Shown one piece after another: positions 46,801 to 58,800 of a stretch of 64,000 bases of DNA (positions are counted from its first letter, which is position 1; each line of letters begins with the position of its first letter). The DNA is taken from NCBI GenBank assembly GCA_029207755.1, contig JARCOQ010000016.1, forward strand, positions 15,025,307-15,089,306, given 5' to 3'. Made by a program: the position numbers and the translations under genes. The DNA is from Chamaea fasciata. Its lineage: Eukaryota > Chordata > Aves > Passeriformes > Sylviidae. The notes beneath the pieces were generated by a model. The model was given only the letters and a program-made list of their open reading frames with translations. It had not been told where the DNA came from and ran no database searches.

Positions 46801-49800
46801 GGTCATCAGCCTGCAGTCAGCGCATCCTTTGGTGGCCAGAGCATCTCCCAGCGTGTGTTCTCATGTGGTCACCTGCCCTTGCACATTCCACAGGGTCAGA
46901 GGGTTGGACAGGCAGAGCTGGTTTTCCTGCAGAGTCTTGTCTCTGGGGCCCTTCTCCAGAGGGACAGCTCCGAGTATGTTCACAGTTGTGGAATGGGGAC
47001 CATTTGTCCCCAAGGCTCAGCAGCTCCTCTCCTCTGCCAGCACAAACAAGCCAAGTCACTGGTAAAGAGAATCAGCCCTCACTGCAGAACCAGTAAATCC
47101 TCTTGCTAAATACCAGCTTATTAGGGATTTGCAGAGGACAAATATTTGGCACCAGAGGTTTAAGCTGCTTGCATGGAGTGAGAGACCCACACAGAGGAGA
47201 CACCAGATCATCTACTTGGCAGCTGGTTTGGACAAGCCATCCTTACTGTGCTGTTAATTCCCTCCAGGCTGAGATGTAGAATCCAGAATGGGTTGGGTGG
47301 GATGAAACCTCAGACATCATCTCGTTCCAACCCCCCCGCCATGGGGAGGAAAATGGGCGTTTTGGCTAGAGGGGCCTGTCTTGGTGGCCTCCTTGCCATG
47401 TCGTCCCATATTCTGCTTGTCTCCATGCTGGTGCCAGGCCCCAGTGGTCTTCCCCTGGAATCACAGACCACTGCTTTCTGCTGAGCACTGGTGGTCAGTT
47501 GGGAGATGTAATTTGGGCCACGGGTCTTTTCATGCATGTGGCTGCCACCCCTTCTGCTCACCATAAGTTGTCCCCAGGCTGTGACTTCTCATTGTGGCAT
47601 CACCTGAGGTCCTGCCGCTCAGCTGAGCAATGGGAGTTGGATGCGATGCCATCTCACCACGGTATTTGAGATTTTGGGTTGAACAGAGCATTTTGATGCT
47701 GTATTTCATGACATCATTTCCCTAAGATCTCAGAGCCATGTTTTTTTCATAAGACTAAGGCACATGCACCCCTTCTGCTGGGGTGTCTGACCACCAGGGA
47801 TGGCACTGCTTGGGAGCATGTGCTGGTGTCACTGTGGGGCACGGGATGCACAGCTGCTGTTGTGTCTGAAGTAGTAACACGAGGAGCCAGTGCAGACTCT
47901 TTGGGCAGTGGCTGCTGTGGAAATAAACTGAAAACCCAGCTGCAGCCATCCCATTTGGAGGAAAAGGGTTTCTGATCCTTATACACCACCCAACCCTTCC
48001 CCAAACCCACCCTGTTGCAGTGCTGCCCATGGGAGTTCAGTGAAATCTCTGCTACTGCCAGACCTCCCTGCTGGCACAGAGCCACCACTGTGGCTGGGCC
48101 TTGGTGGCCTCTTGAGTCCTGTCCAGCAGCTCTTGGAGGGAAGAGTCCAGCCTGTTTGCTGCTCCTTTTCATCCTCGACTGGACGAGCCACCTACCACAG
48201 AAGCAACTCACAGTGTGGTGGGTGTTGCTGTAAAGGATGCCCATTTCTTAGGGCATCTTGCATGATTTTGGCTCCAAACCCTGGTTAGGACAGACCCAGC
48301 TGTGTATCCCAAGCTTCACTTTGATGTTTGCTAAGAGTTGCTTGATAGCTGATCCATCTGTAAATTGCTGTCTGGTGATTTAGTTGGATTCAAGCCACAA
48401 CCGTGTTGATCATTTGTGTGCTTCTGGCTATAAAACCAGGGATGCCAAATATATTCTGGTTACATCTTTAGTTTTACCCCTAAATGAGCATTCCCCTATT
48501 TGGGTTTAGGGGAATCAGTCACCTTCATAACGCTGAACAATGTCTGCCAAAGAACAGGAGTCCTCACCTCCTCTTTCCAATGGTGGGTGGAAGAAAAGAT
48601 GCAAATAAAAGGCTGGGAGAAGGTAGAAGGATCATGCACGCGAAAAAATCCAGGCAGTTTGTGCAGTGATGTGAGAAGATAACCCAGATCACCTTGAATC
48701 ACCTGCTGACTTCTCTCCCGTGCAGCTACTCCATTGACTCAGGAATCCAGAGCATTTCTATAGCAAACTCCTCTGGCTTGGGGCTGACAATCAGTGGTGG
48801 ATCCAACAGGCCTGACGGGCCCATGATTTATGTCCAAGAGCTTCTGCCAGATGGGGACTGTTACAAAGTAAGTCGGTGTGCAGACCCTCAGGACCTCTGC
48901 CACAGGGACCTTTCCTAGAGGCTCTGGCTGCTCTGAAGCAGCTTTTCTTAGAGTAGATGGATAATTGCATGGACTAATGAGGATTTGTGTTGCAGGAGAA
49001 GGCTTTGGGCAGAGATATCCCTTCTCAGTGCTGTGTCTTTCTCTCTGTTTGTTTAGGATGGTCGGCTCCGACCTGGAGACCAGCTCATCGCTATCAACAG
49101 AGATTCTCTGGTGGGCAGCACACATGAGGAGGCCAGAAAAATAATTGAAAAAGCCAAATTCAGGTAGGCATTAAAAGTATTTCCTGTCATCATCAGCTGC
49201 TGTTGAGTCTTGGGCAGAACACTTCATACCGAGGTTTGAGTTCAAGAGCACTATTAGTCTTAAATGATGCTTTAAGGTGTCCACATAAGGAAATCTTGAA
49301 GGCATGGATCATCCTGAAGTGTAACCCAGACCTTCCCGATGTTCTGGGCCTCATGAGTATCTCCTATAATTGCCCAGCAGAGCTTTGAAACAGAACTGAA
49401 GTTTAAAAAGGGAGGAAAAGGAAACTCAGGAGAGACCTTATGAATCTGTGCAGGAGGATTGAGAGGCTTTTCTCCCAATCAACAAGTGACAGGACAAGAG
49501 GAAACAGCCTCAAGTAGTGCCAGGGGTTGTTTAGATTGCATATTAGGAATAGCTTCTTCGTGGAAAGGGTTGTAAAGCCCTTGGCACAGGCTGCCCAGGG
49601 CAGTGATGGAATCACCATTCCTAGAAGTGTTCAAAAGCCATGGAGATGTGGCACCTGGGGACACGGGTCAGTGGCAGCCTTGGCAGTACCCAGGAAATGG
49701 TTGGACTCGATCTTAGGGGTCTTTCCCAACCTTAACCATTCCATGATCCAATGGAATGCAGCTGGTGGGGATCCAGCTGCCCTGATGCAGCCTACTCAGG

Positions 49801-52800
49801 CTTAGGTGAGGTTCTCCTGGAGACAGAACCACAGGCATGGGAGCTCTTTGTGCCTTTTGTTTTGTTAATAAGCTGTTGTGTGTTTGTTGTTTGTTGAAGA
49901 CACGAGGGAAGCACAGAAGTGGCCTTTATTCCTGGGAGGGGCCGGTTACATCCTGGACTGTCAGTCCACAACAACAGCCCATCCCCGCCTCCAAAGGCTG
50001 TGGGGAACGGCCTGAGCTCCTGCAGGCTGAAGGTCCACGTGAGGTCCCCAGAGGTAGGTGGAAGTTCATCTCTCACAAACATCAATCCTGGGATCTTTCC
50101 TTGATCAGAGAAATCTTCTTTAGGGAGTCCCCAGTAATACTTCTGGAAATGCAGTGGGAAGTCTGTACTGTTGATGTGTTTACCTGCAGGCAGATGTTTT
50201 AAATCTGAAATAATTTCTTCTGTCTTGGGTTAGAGACGGAGATGGATCAGTGGAGGTAATGACAGGAGTTTCATCTCCAAGGCCTGCATTCAGACCTGTT
50301 TCAAGAGTCTCAGGTTTAAAAAAAAACAAACCCCTTTTGTGGATAGCAACCTGCATCTCATTTAGCTCCAGTCACAGGGCTGGAAGGGATCTCTGGAGTC
50401 AGTTTGATCTAGGCTCCTAGCCAAAGGCAGGCACAGCTCTTTATTCTTCAAGCCCTCTGATGAGGATGAATCCCCAGCATTCATACACAGCCCATTCCTG
50501 CTCCTGACTACTCTAATGATAAGCCAGGCTCATTCTTCCTGCAAAGCCAAGCTCCACGTTTTGTTTGCAGAGAACTGCTCGAGCTGTGAATGGCTGGACA
50601 GGGTTTATCCACACAACCCTCGGGGTCTGTGGCTCCATTCTGTGCATTTGTCACTCCCCTCCTGGACTGGTGCCATGCTGGGTGTCCTTTCTGCCCTCTT
50701 CCACACAAATTTCCTTCGAGAGGGGCAGGCTGGATGTTCCTTTCATACAAGACCATTCACAAAGCTGCTTGCTTTCCAGCCCTGTGAGGACATAGACTTG
50801 CATGAATGCCACGTATGTGTTGCCTTTGGGTGCACCAGGCTGGAGGTGTGCCCTAGAAAGGCACCAGAGCCCCTGGAGTTGGGGCTGAGTGCTGTGGTTG
50901 GACCCCTCACCCCCAGCTTGTATGAAATCACACCATTGGCCGGACTCAAATGGCTCTGTTCCTCACTTTGCTGCTGAAAGATGGAACTTCTAATGAGGTC
51001 TGGACTTCCATAGCAGGGAAAGAGAGCCCAGGCACACGTCCTGCCTGTCTGTATGTCCTCACACCAGTCCTGGGCCACTCTTGGCACCCAAGTCCCCAGC
51101 TGTGTCAGAGCTGTCTTGGTGGTGCTCAGCCTCAGATTATTTTTCCCTCTTCCTTGTGTTTTCAGCCATGACATAGCACACAAGAAAGGGTGTGAACTGA
51201 TCTTGGCTTCCTGCCCTGCTCACTGGGATAATCATGGGTTTGGGGGTAAATACGACACCTACCTGGCTGTGGTCAGACTTGGGACCTCCCTGCTGGATTG
51301 GATGCAGAGCTTCAGGGAGAAGCTCTGTGGAGAAACCAGGCAGGGTCAAAACCAGCCTCAGCACTCAAGTACAGTCACAGTAAGGACAGAGCCTTTGACC
51401 AGAGGTTTTGGGGTGGCTCAGCCTGTGCCAGGTGCTCCCAGAGAAACCCCTGGAATCTCTTTAGGCCCACCTGCACAAGAGATGTACGTGGTGCCCTCAT
51501 GGCTCTGTCTTCAACTCCTCTATCTCCTGCTCATTATTTACACCAACACATTCTTCTTAGCAACTGTCTGTGCCATTTTGTCTCGTTTTTCTAGAATAGA
51601 CGTGAAAATCCTTTTCCTGTGCCTTCTTTGTCACCGGACATTTGCCCACCAGAGCTTACGGTCTCAGGTGAGTCCTGCTCAATCATTCTCTTTGTGTGGG
51701 TGACAAACAGCTGTGGCTCCTCAGAGCTGAGGATCGTGAAATTATAGAATCACAGAATCACAGAATGGATTGGTTTGAAAAGGACCTTAAAGCCCATCTC
51801 ATTGCAGTCCCACCCCTGCTGTGGGCAGGGACACCTCCCACTGTCTCAGGCTGCTCCAAGCCCCATCCAACCTGGCCTTGGACGCTTCCAGGGATCCAGG
51901 GGCAGCCACAGCTTCTCTGGGCACCCTGTGCCAGGGCCTCCCCACCCTCACAGGGAACAATTTCTTCCCAATATCTCATCCATCCCTGCCCTCTGGCAGT
52001 GTAAAGCCATTCCCCTTGTCCTATCACCACATTTTTTTTTATCAGTGTTTATATTGCTGGAGTTTTATGGGGTGATAGTGACACTCAGCCTGCTCAGAGA
52101 GAGCGCAGAGAGCAGCTTGGTTTACTCAATGAGTAGTAATTATGTGCATGTTTGCCCATAGTAGCAAAACTCTTTACTGAGGCATTCGAGGGCTGAGATA
52201 TTCACTGGAGACAAATCCCTCCACTCTCAGCCTGTGTTTTGTTTGCAGCGGTGGCTTTACCCACCTCAGACATGCAGCAGGTTCTCCACAGGCCACATTC
52301 CCTTTTGGTGGGAATGAGGGGTGTCTGTCAGCATAAAACAGTCAGGTAATGATAGTTGGGATGTACACAGCAACCTGAGCTCTGAACAGGCTTTGAGGAT
52401 GCCCTCAATTGGCCAAACTGGGAAATGGCTGAGAGATGTTAAATTAATCAGATTTCTCTCTACATCCAAGCTTCAATTTTTTGCTTGTTTTTCTGTGCTG
52501 TGTTTCATCTCCATGGTCTGGGTCTCCTGAGCTCTCCTTAACTTTTGTGGAGAGACCCACCCTGTTCATCCAACAGTGTGGCAACAATGGGGGGTGAATC
52601 TGAATCATCCTGCAGCTTCCCAAATCTCTTAATACTATTGAGGAAACCTCAATAATCCCCAGAGCCCTGCGAGACAACCTCCACCAAGGTAGACCATTTC
52701 CCTGTGATAGGAAGGTACTCCTGTCCCGAGGGAAGGATGGGCTTTCCCAACAAATCCTGAACAAATGCTGCCCACCATTCTTGCAGCCTCAAATCCAACA

Positions 52801-55800
52801 GTCCTTCCTTCCCTGGAACATTGGCTCTGCTTACAAATCCCTGTGCCTTGCTGCAATTCTCCTCTGGAAGGCTAAGAGCAAGCACGGGAGGTAAACCATG
52901 TTTAGTCCATCCCTGAGATCAGCAGGAGATGGAGCAGCTGCTCCCAGGGATGCCTGGCTCACCTTGGGCAAGCTCAGCAGCTTCAGCTCTGCCTTCCATG
53001 CTCCACTGGAGAGGCCCTGGCACAGGGATGAGCTCTGTCCTCCCTGCCCTGTGTGCTCTGCACATGCCAGGGACACTCAGGTGGCCTCCACGGACAGCAA
53101 GTCCTGGGGATGGGGACAGAGCAACCCAGCACCAGCAGTGACCCACCAATGGCCTGACTTATCTGGGGGATTTTATCACTCCCGGATTTGAATGTGGGAT
53201 GCCAAGGAGGCTTTGTGTCAGTGTTGTCATCCAGGGAGACAAGTGGTTCTGAAAGAACAGCCAGGCTGGGAGCCTGGGCCAGGCAGTGCCTCTCTCTGGG
53301 TGCCTGATGGATGCCCTGGATATGGCTGTGTCCAGAGCTGACAGCAAAGCCACATGGAGCTAATCCTGATTAGCCATGGCTCGAAGAGTAAGGGTTCTGC
53401 CCTTGAACTTGGAGAGGGAAGTGGTGGTGGCTGATCCAGCAAACCCATTTGCTATCTCTTGCTGCTTCCCAGCTGCTGGCCTTAGCAGAGCAGATGGATG
53501 CCTGGATTAGGAGGATTATGCAGCACCTCTGCTGCTCCTCACTGCCTTCTCCAGGCACCTGGGACAGAAGGGTGAGGGGAGAAGTGCTGCAGGGATTCCA
53601 GAGGAGCTGTGTTACTCGGCAAAACAGCTTTCCGTGGCATTAACCAGATCCTGAGCAGGCGAAAGGAATTGCTCCCTGGGCAAATCTTGTGACTGGCATG
53701 AGAAGGAATTTTTTCACCTGGGCTGATGGTTTGAGGGTGGGCAGGGGCAGGCACCACCCTTCTGGAGTCTGGTTGGGTTCTTCAGGAGCAGGTAGCACCT
53801 TCTACAGTTCTTTTCCTGTGTCAGGCTTGTGTGAGAGAGATGGGGCCACCGAGAGATGTTTAAAGCATTATTTATTGCCTCAGTCTCATGAAGGACTGAG
53901 AATGTCTTCACTGCAGAAGCCAGAGGTCAGGTGTGCATGGTCAGTGGTCGTCAGTGGTCACAAGACAAGTTACAAGGTCTCTCAAAGGTTAATTAGCCAA
54001 TAAACTACTGCCACAAAGAATGTTTTTACTATCACACCAATCCCTAATTAATTTGTATCCCATGTCTTGCTACAGTGCAGACCTTTTTAACCAATCTATA
54101 ATGACACACAAACTTCTAATACTACACCTTAAAACTTATTACCTTTATAACTACTTCTATGTCTTAAACTTTAAAATTTTCCACTACTTAGCTTAACATG
54201 TTTCTATCTAACTACAAATCCACATTCTTGCTTACGGTCTCTAAAGCTGGAAGCTTTTCCCAAGGTCTCAGGTTGAACCCTGTATTCATTTTTGTGTTTG
54301 AGCCCGCATGCACAAGATTTTGAGAATTTTCTGTGCCTAGAATTCCCACATTTTCCCAGGGAGTATCATGGTTCCTTACAGGCAAGTGTTAATCGTAATG
54401 GAAAAGGTGGGGTTCCCTCCAGGGATGGAGGAGCAGGGCTTGTGCTCTGGACCTTTTCAGGTGTGCAGCAGTGCTGGCAATGCTCAGCCAGGTGTTGGTA
54501 GCTGGATCCTCCAGCTCGTGACAGCTTTTCACCAGCATGGCAGCTGCTGCCTCTGCCTCTCTCTGCCTCTGTGGCTGCCTCACAATACATGTGGCGCCTT
54601 CTACCAAAAAAAAACCCTGCCTGCCCAGCTGAGGGGAAAAGGGTTCAAAGCTTTTTGCAGTCTTGGGGAGGGAAAAAATCTCAGAGTGGTGCTTTTCCGC
54701 ACCACTTTTAATCTGTTCATTGCCGTGGGGGTCAGGAATTCATTCAGTTTTGCTTAATCCAAGTAGACAAGAACCAGGCAGATTTTAATTCGTTTTTCTC
54801 ACAGCTCACCATAACTCCAAGACTCCACAAAACTCTGTGACTGGAAATTTCCAAAGTGCTATTTTTGCAGTCCTTTGTCCCTGGATGAAACATCTTCTTT
54901 TAAGCCATGCAGAAGCCCAGTTTCAGAAGGATTTGCCCCAGTATCCAATCTTTCCAAGAGAGACCTAGTTCAGCCTTCCAGAGCTGGTTTTACTAAATCC
55001 TGGACTTGGATTTTTGCCCTGCTGCACACACTTTATATTTCATGCAACGAGAGATCTGAATTTTGCTTTGCAGACACCTCTACCCAAATGCCTCTCCATT
55101 AATATCTATTTTTGATTTTTCAGCACCTGCTTCAGCTTCTAATTACAAAGCAGCTTCAGGCACCAAACCTAAAGTAGCCCTGGATCCCCATATCCGGCTC
55201 AAGGATGGAAAACTGGAACTGGTAAGTGGCAGGGCCCCTCTCCCCAAAGCAAGGTCCCCTCCTTGTGCACTATGCAGGAAATAATCCATCTTCAGGTTTG
55301 CCAGAGATTGAGTCCAGCCTCTGAAGGTAAAGAGGGTGAAACATCCTGACTGTGTCCAAAGGGGCATTTAAACATCTCTTGGCGCATCTTGGTTATTTCT
55401 TGGTGCTCCATGAAGCTCCAGGAGTCTTTTCCTGGCAGCTGCAGCTCCCTTGGACATCTTAGCTAAGGTTGTGCCCTCCAAACTTCTGGTGCTGCTGTCA
55501 CTGCTAAGGTGACCTCAGGCAGCCTGGTGTGGCAGAGGGGAGGCTGAGGTTGGAGATACCCCATCGAGGAGCCATCCAGAACCTCCGATTCTTCCATCAT
55601 TTTATGGGGAACACATTCCATGGGCACGGAGCGGAGGTGCCCATCTGCTCACCGAGACCCTGGGGAGGGGCAGGGTGCCTTGGGGGGCCGTGTCCCAGTC
55701 TGGCACTTCGGGTTCTCCGGCGTTTGCGGGAGGGACGCGGGGACAGAGCCCTCCGTGCGGGGCCCGGTGTGACGAACATCTGCTGCCACCCGACGGCAGC

Positions 55801-58800
55801 GCAGCGGAGCCGCTCTCCAGAGCCGCGTCATTCTCCTCCAGCGGCATCCGGGATGGCGTTGACACTGCCAGCTCTGCTCCTCGCGGGGACAAAGCAGCCC
55901 CTCTCGGCTGTCAGGAGCCTAAAAGCTGTGTTAGGCGGCGGTGACAGGGTGGGGGGTGACACCGAGTGGCACAAGCTGAGCTGGCTTTGGGGTGGCCAAT
56001 CCCGCCAACACCCTGAAGTCTGGGAGCCTGCGGCACTGCCTTGCACAGGGGCGGTGGGCAGAGGAGCAGGAGGTGGGACTTGAACGGGACACCAGGTGGA
56101 TCCCACCCTGCTGGTGCTGGAAAGGTGAGCGAGGATCCCTGCGCTGCCCCTTCCCAGGGGATTTCCGGGAGGTGCTGGGAGCAGGAGCTGTGAGCACAGT
56201 CTGGCAGAGGGGAACCTTTCACTCGGTCTCTTTCCCAGAGTCTGCTGAGCTCGACTTCGTCTTTTAAAAGCTTTCGGTAGATGCTGCCTGCAGGGAAGTG
56301 GGGCTTGCAAAGGTTTATCTGCTTCTGTGTGCTGCCCTGAGGTTGAACTGATAAATATCAATAGAACTTAGGGCATCGGGAGTAATGAGAGAGCAAAACA
56401 TGCAGCAGAGGAGCAAAATGTTTGAATGTCTCCTCTCTCCATGAGAAATACTCTGTTAATAGCTTTTATCTTCCTGGTCCCAAGCACAATTTCGGGGCAG
56501 TGAGGAGGGGCAGAGCTCTTGCCAGCTGAGTCTTGCTGAAACTCCACTGGCTTTTGATAAAAGTCCTGAAAACTCATTGGAGATGCAAATCTGACTGCAG
56601 ATAAAATGTGCTTGGAGAGATGTGAACCTGTGTTCAGGAACAGACATTTCTGTACATGTGCAGCAAAGGAGAGACTGGAAATCCAATCCAAGCCTGCTCC
56701 TTTGGGAGATGCTGCCTGGAGAAACCCAGCACCAAGTGTCTTCCCAGTGCTTACCTCAAAGAGTTGCTTTTCCAGTATTTTTCTTTTTAAAGGCTCCTTG
56801 TTTCTGCTCAAGGTTCTGCAGTATCTTGGTCTGGATGTGACCGAGGAGAAGAAGAGGCAGCTCCGGCAGAGCCTGACCACGGACTCACAGGGGACTGTGG
56901 CCTACGGAGGTGAGCAGGAGCTCTGCCCAGGGGGAATCTGGCACTTCTGGGTAGCTTCACTGGCAGCTAAAAAGGGACACAAGTGGCAGGTGAGACACCT
57001 GCCTGGGTAGTGAGGGAGCCTATAAACAGGGAAAGTCACAAACACCAAAGAAGGCATTCTGTAGAATCACGGAATCCTGGAATGGTGTGGGTTGGAAGGG
57101 ACCTCAAAATTCATCTCGTTCCGCCAGACACCTTCCACTATCCCAGGCTGCTCCAAGCCCTGTCCAAGAGGACACTTCGAGGGATGGATCAGTCACAGCT
57201 TCACTGTGAAACCTGTGCCAGAGCCTCACTGCCCTCACTAGGAAGAATTTCTTCCTAACATCTCATCTAAACCTACTCTCTGTCAGTTTAAAACCATTCC
57301 CATTGTCCTATCATAGGTAAAATCAGACTAAAAGAAAGCTGGTGCAAGGGCTTACTTTCCTTAAAATTCCCGCTTTCCTAGCAGGAATTGGCCAGAGGAG
57401 ATACAGAAAATAAAAGCCAATTCTGCTTTTTGTGGCCTTCCAGATCCTGGCCGGCCCACAGGGTCTGCTCCCCAGCAGGCTTTCAGCAAAAATCCAAAAC
57501 CATCAGCAATGTCCCAGCAGAGAGAACAGTCACAAGGCATCTGGATCAATGTTTTGTGCAGAGTGAGGGATGGGACAGGGAACCATGGCCCTCTCCTACA
57601 CGTGGCTGGTGTTGTAGTTTGTGGCAACAGAAATAAGGGTATTTAGCAAATGAGACTCTGGCTCCTGCTGCAGCCCAGGGACCCAGCACCATCCAGGACA
57701 GGCTTCAAGGTGGGACCATGTGAACCTCATGAAGTTCAACAAGGCCAAGTGTATGTTCTGCACCTGGCTCAGGCCAATTGCAAGCACAAATCCGTACTGG
57801 GTAGAGAAGGGATAAAGAACAGTCCTGGGGAAGGATTTGGGGTGTTGGAGGATGAGAGCTGGACATGCCCTGGCTGTGAGCACCCAGAACCCCTCCTGTG
57901 CTGGGCTGAGCCCTGGTGTGGGCAGCAGGAGGGGGGGATTCTGGCCCTCTGCCCCCTCAGGTGAGACCCCACCTGCAGAGCTGCCTTCAGCTTGGAGGAG
58001 ACCTCAGAGCCCCTTCCAGGGCCTAAAGGGGATCCAGGAGAGCTGCACAGGGACTTGGGACAAGGGATGGAGGGACAGGACACAGGGAATGGCTTCCCAC
58101 TTGTCAGACTTTAAGAATTCTCAAAAAGTCCATTTCCCACACCCACTGCCGGAGGGCAGGGATGGATGGGATATTGGGAAGGAATTGTTCCCTGGGAGCG
58201 TGGGGAGGCCCTGGCACAGGGTGCCCAGAGAAGCTGTGGCTGCCCCTGTATCCCTGTAAGTGTCCCAGGCTAGGTTGGATGGGCTATGGAGCCACCTGGG
58301 CAGGGAGGTGTCCTTACCCATGGCAGGGGATGAAGTGAGATCATCTTTATGGTCCCTTTGTGCCCAAACCATTCCATGTTTCTGTGATCCTGTGACTGGA
58401 AGCTCTGGGACCCTGGTGCCACCTCCCCAATGGTTCCCCCCTGTCCCACTCAGCCTCTTCTGCTGTGCTTTCCTTCATGTCTGAAAGCAAAATGAATGTG
58501 GATTTTCAGATTTGTCAATTTAACACTTTTTCTAAGTGCTGAACTCACTGAGTTGTGTTTTTGTTTAAATCAGCAACATGAGAAATGGCAGCAGGTGCCT
58601 TTTGTCAGGGAAATGCGGGTTTAGCTTAAAATTTTAAAACTTTCAGAACCATAGTCATGAAAACTCCCCTGTGAAAATATCTGGGGTTTTCTAAAAATGT
58701 AGGGTTCTCCAGTTGGATAGGAAGCAGAAGTCTGATAAAGACTGTCAACCACTCATTTACGCTTGTTGGGATTGCAGAGGAACCCAGGATTATTAGAGAA

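Larger units (their letters stand above)
46289..48725 (+). other. STXBP4-like intron 7
   Basis: Contains dispersed-repeat copy 2 at 46.32-46.51 kb and a CR1 stub at 47.28 kb. Nothing was recognised in 46.6-47.2 and 47.4-48.7 kb. Confidence 0.75.
51668..55123 (+). other. STXBP4-like intron 11 (3.5 kb)
   Basis: Holds a CR1 at 51.74-52.03 kb and an LTR-like AT-rich element at 53.8-54.4 kb. Nothing was recognised in 52.1-53.7 and 54.5-55.1 kb. Confidence 0.75.

Noticed and set aside
51595..51667. Doubt whether this linker exon is real
   Set aside because: I kept it. Acceptor, donor and both phases fit, and omitting it would put the exon at 55124 out of frame.
55529..56083. Plus-strand ORF of 184 codons in the intron before the EF-like module
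   Set aside because: It has no domain, it would break the phase-consistent splice from 55221 to 56813, and its composition is that of GC-rich intron.
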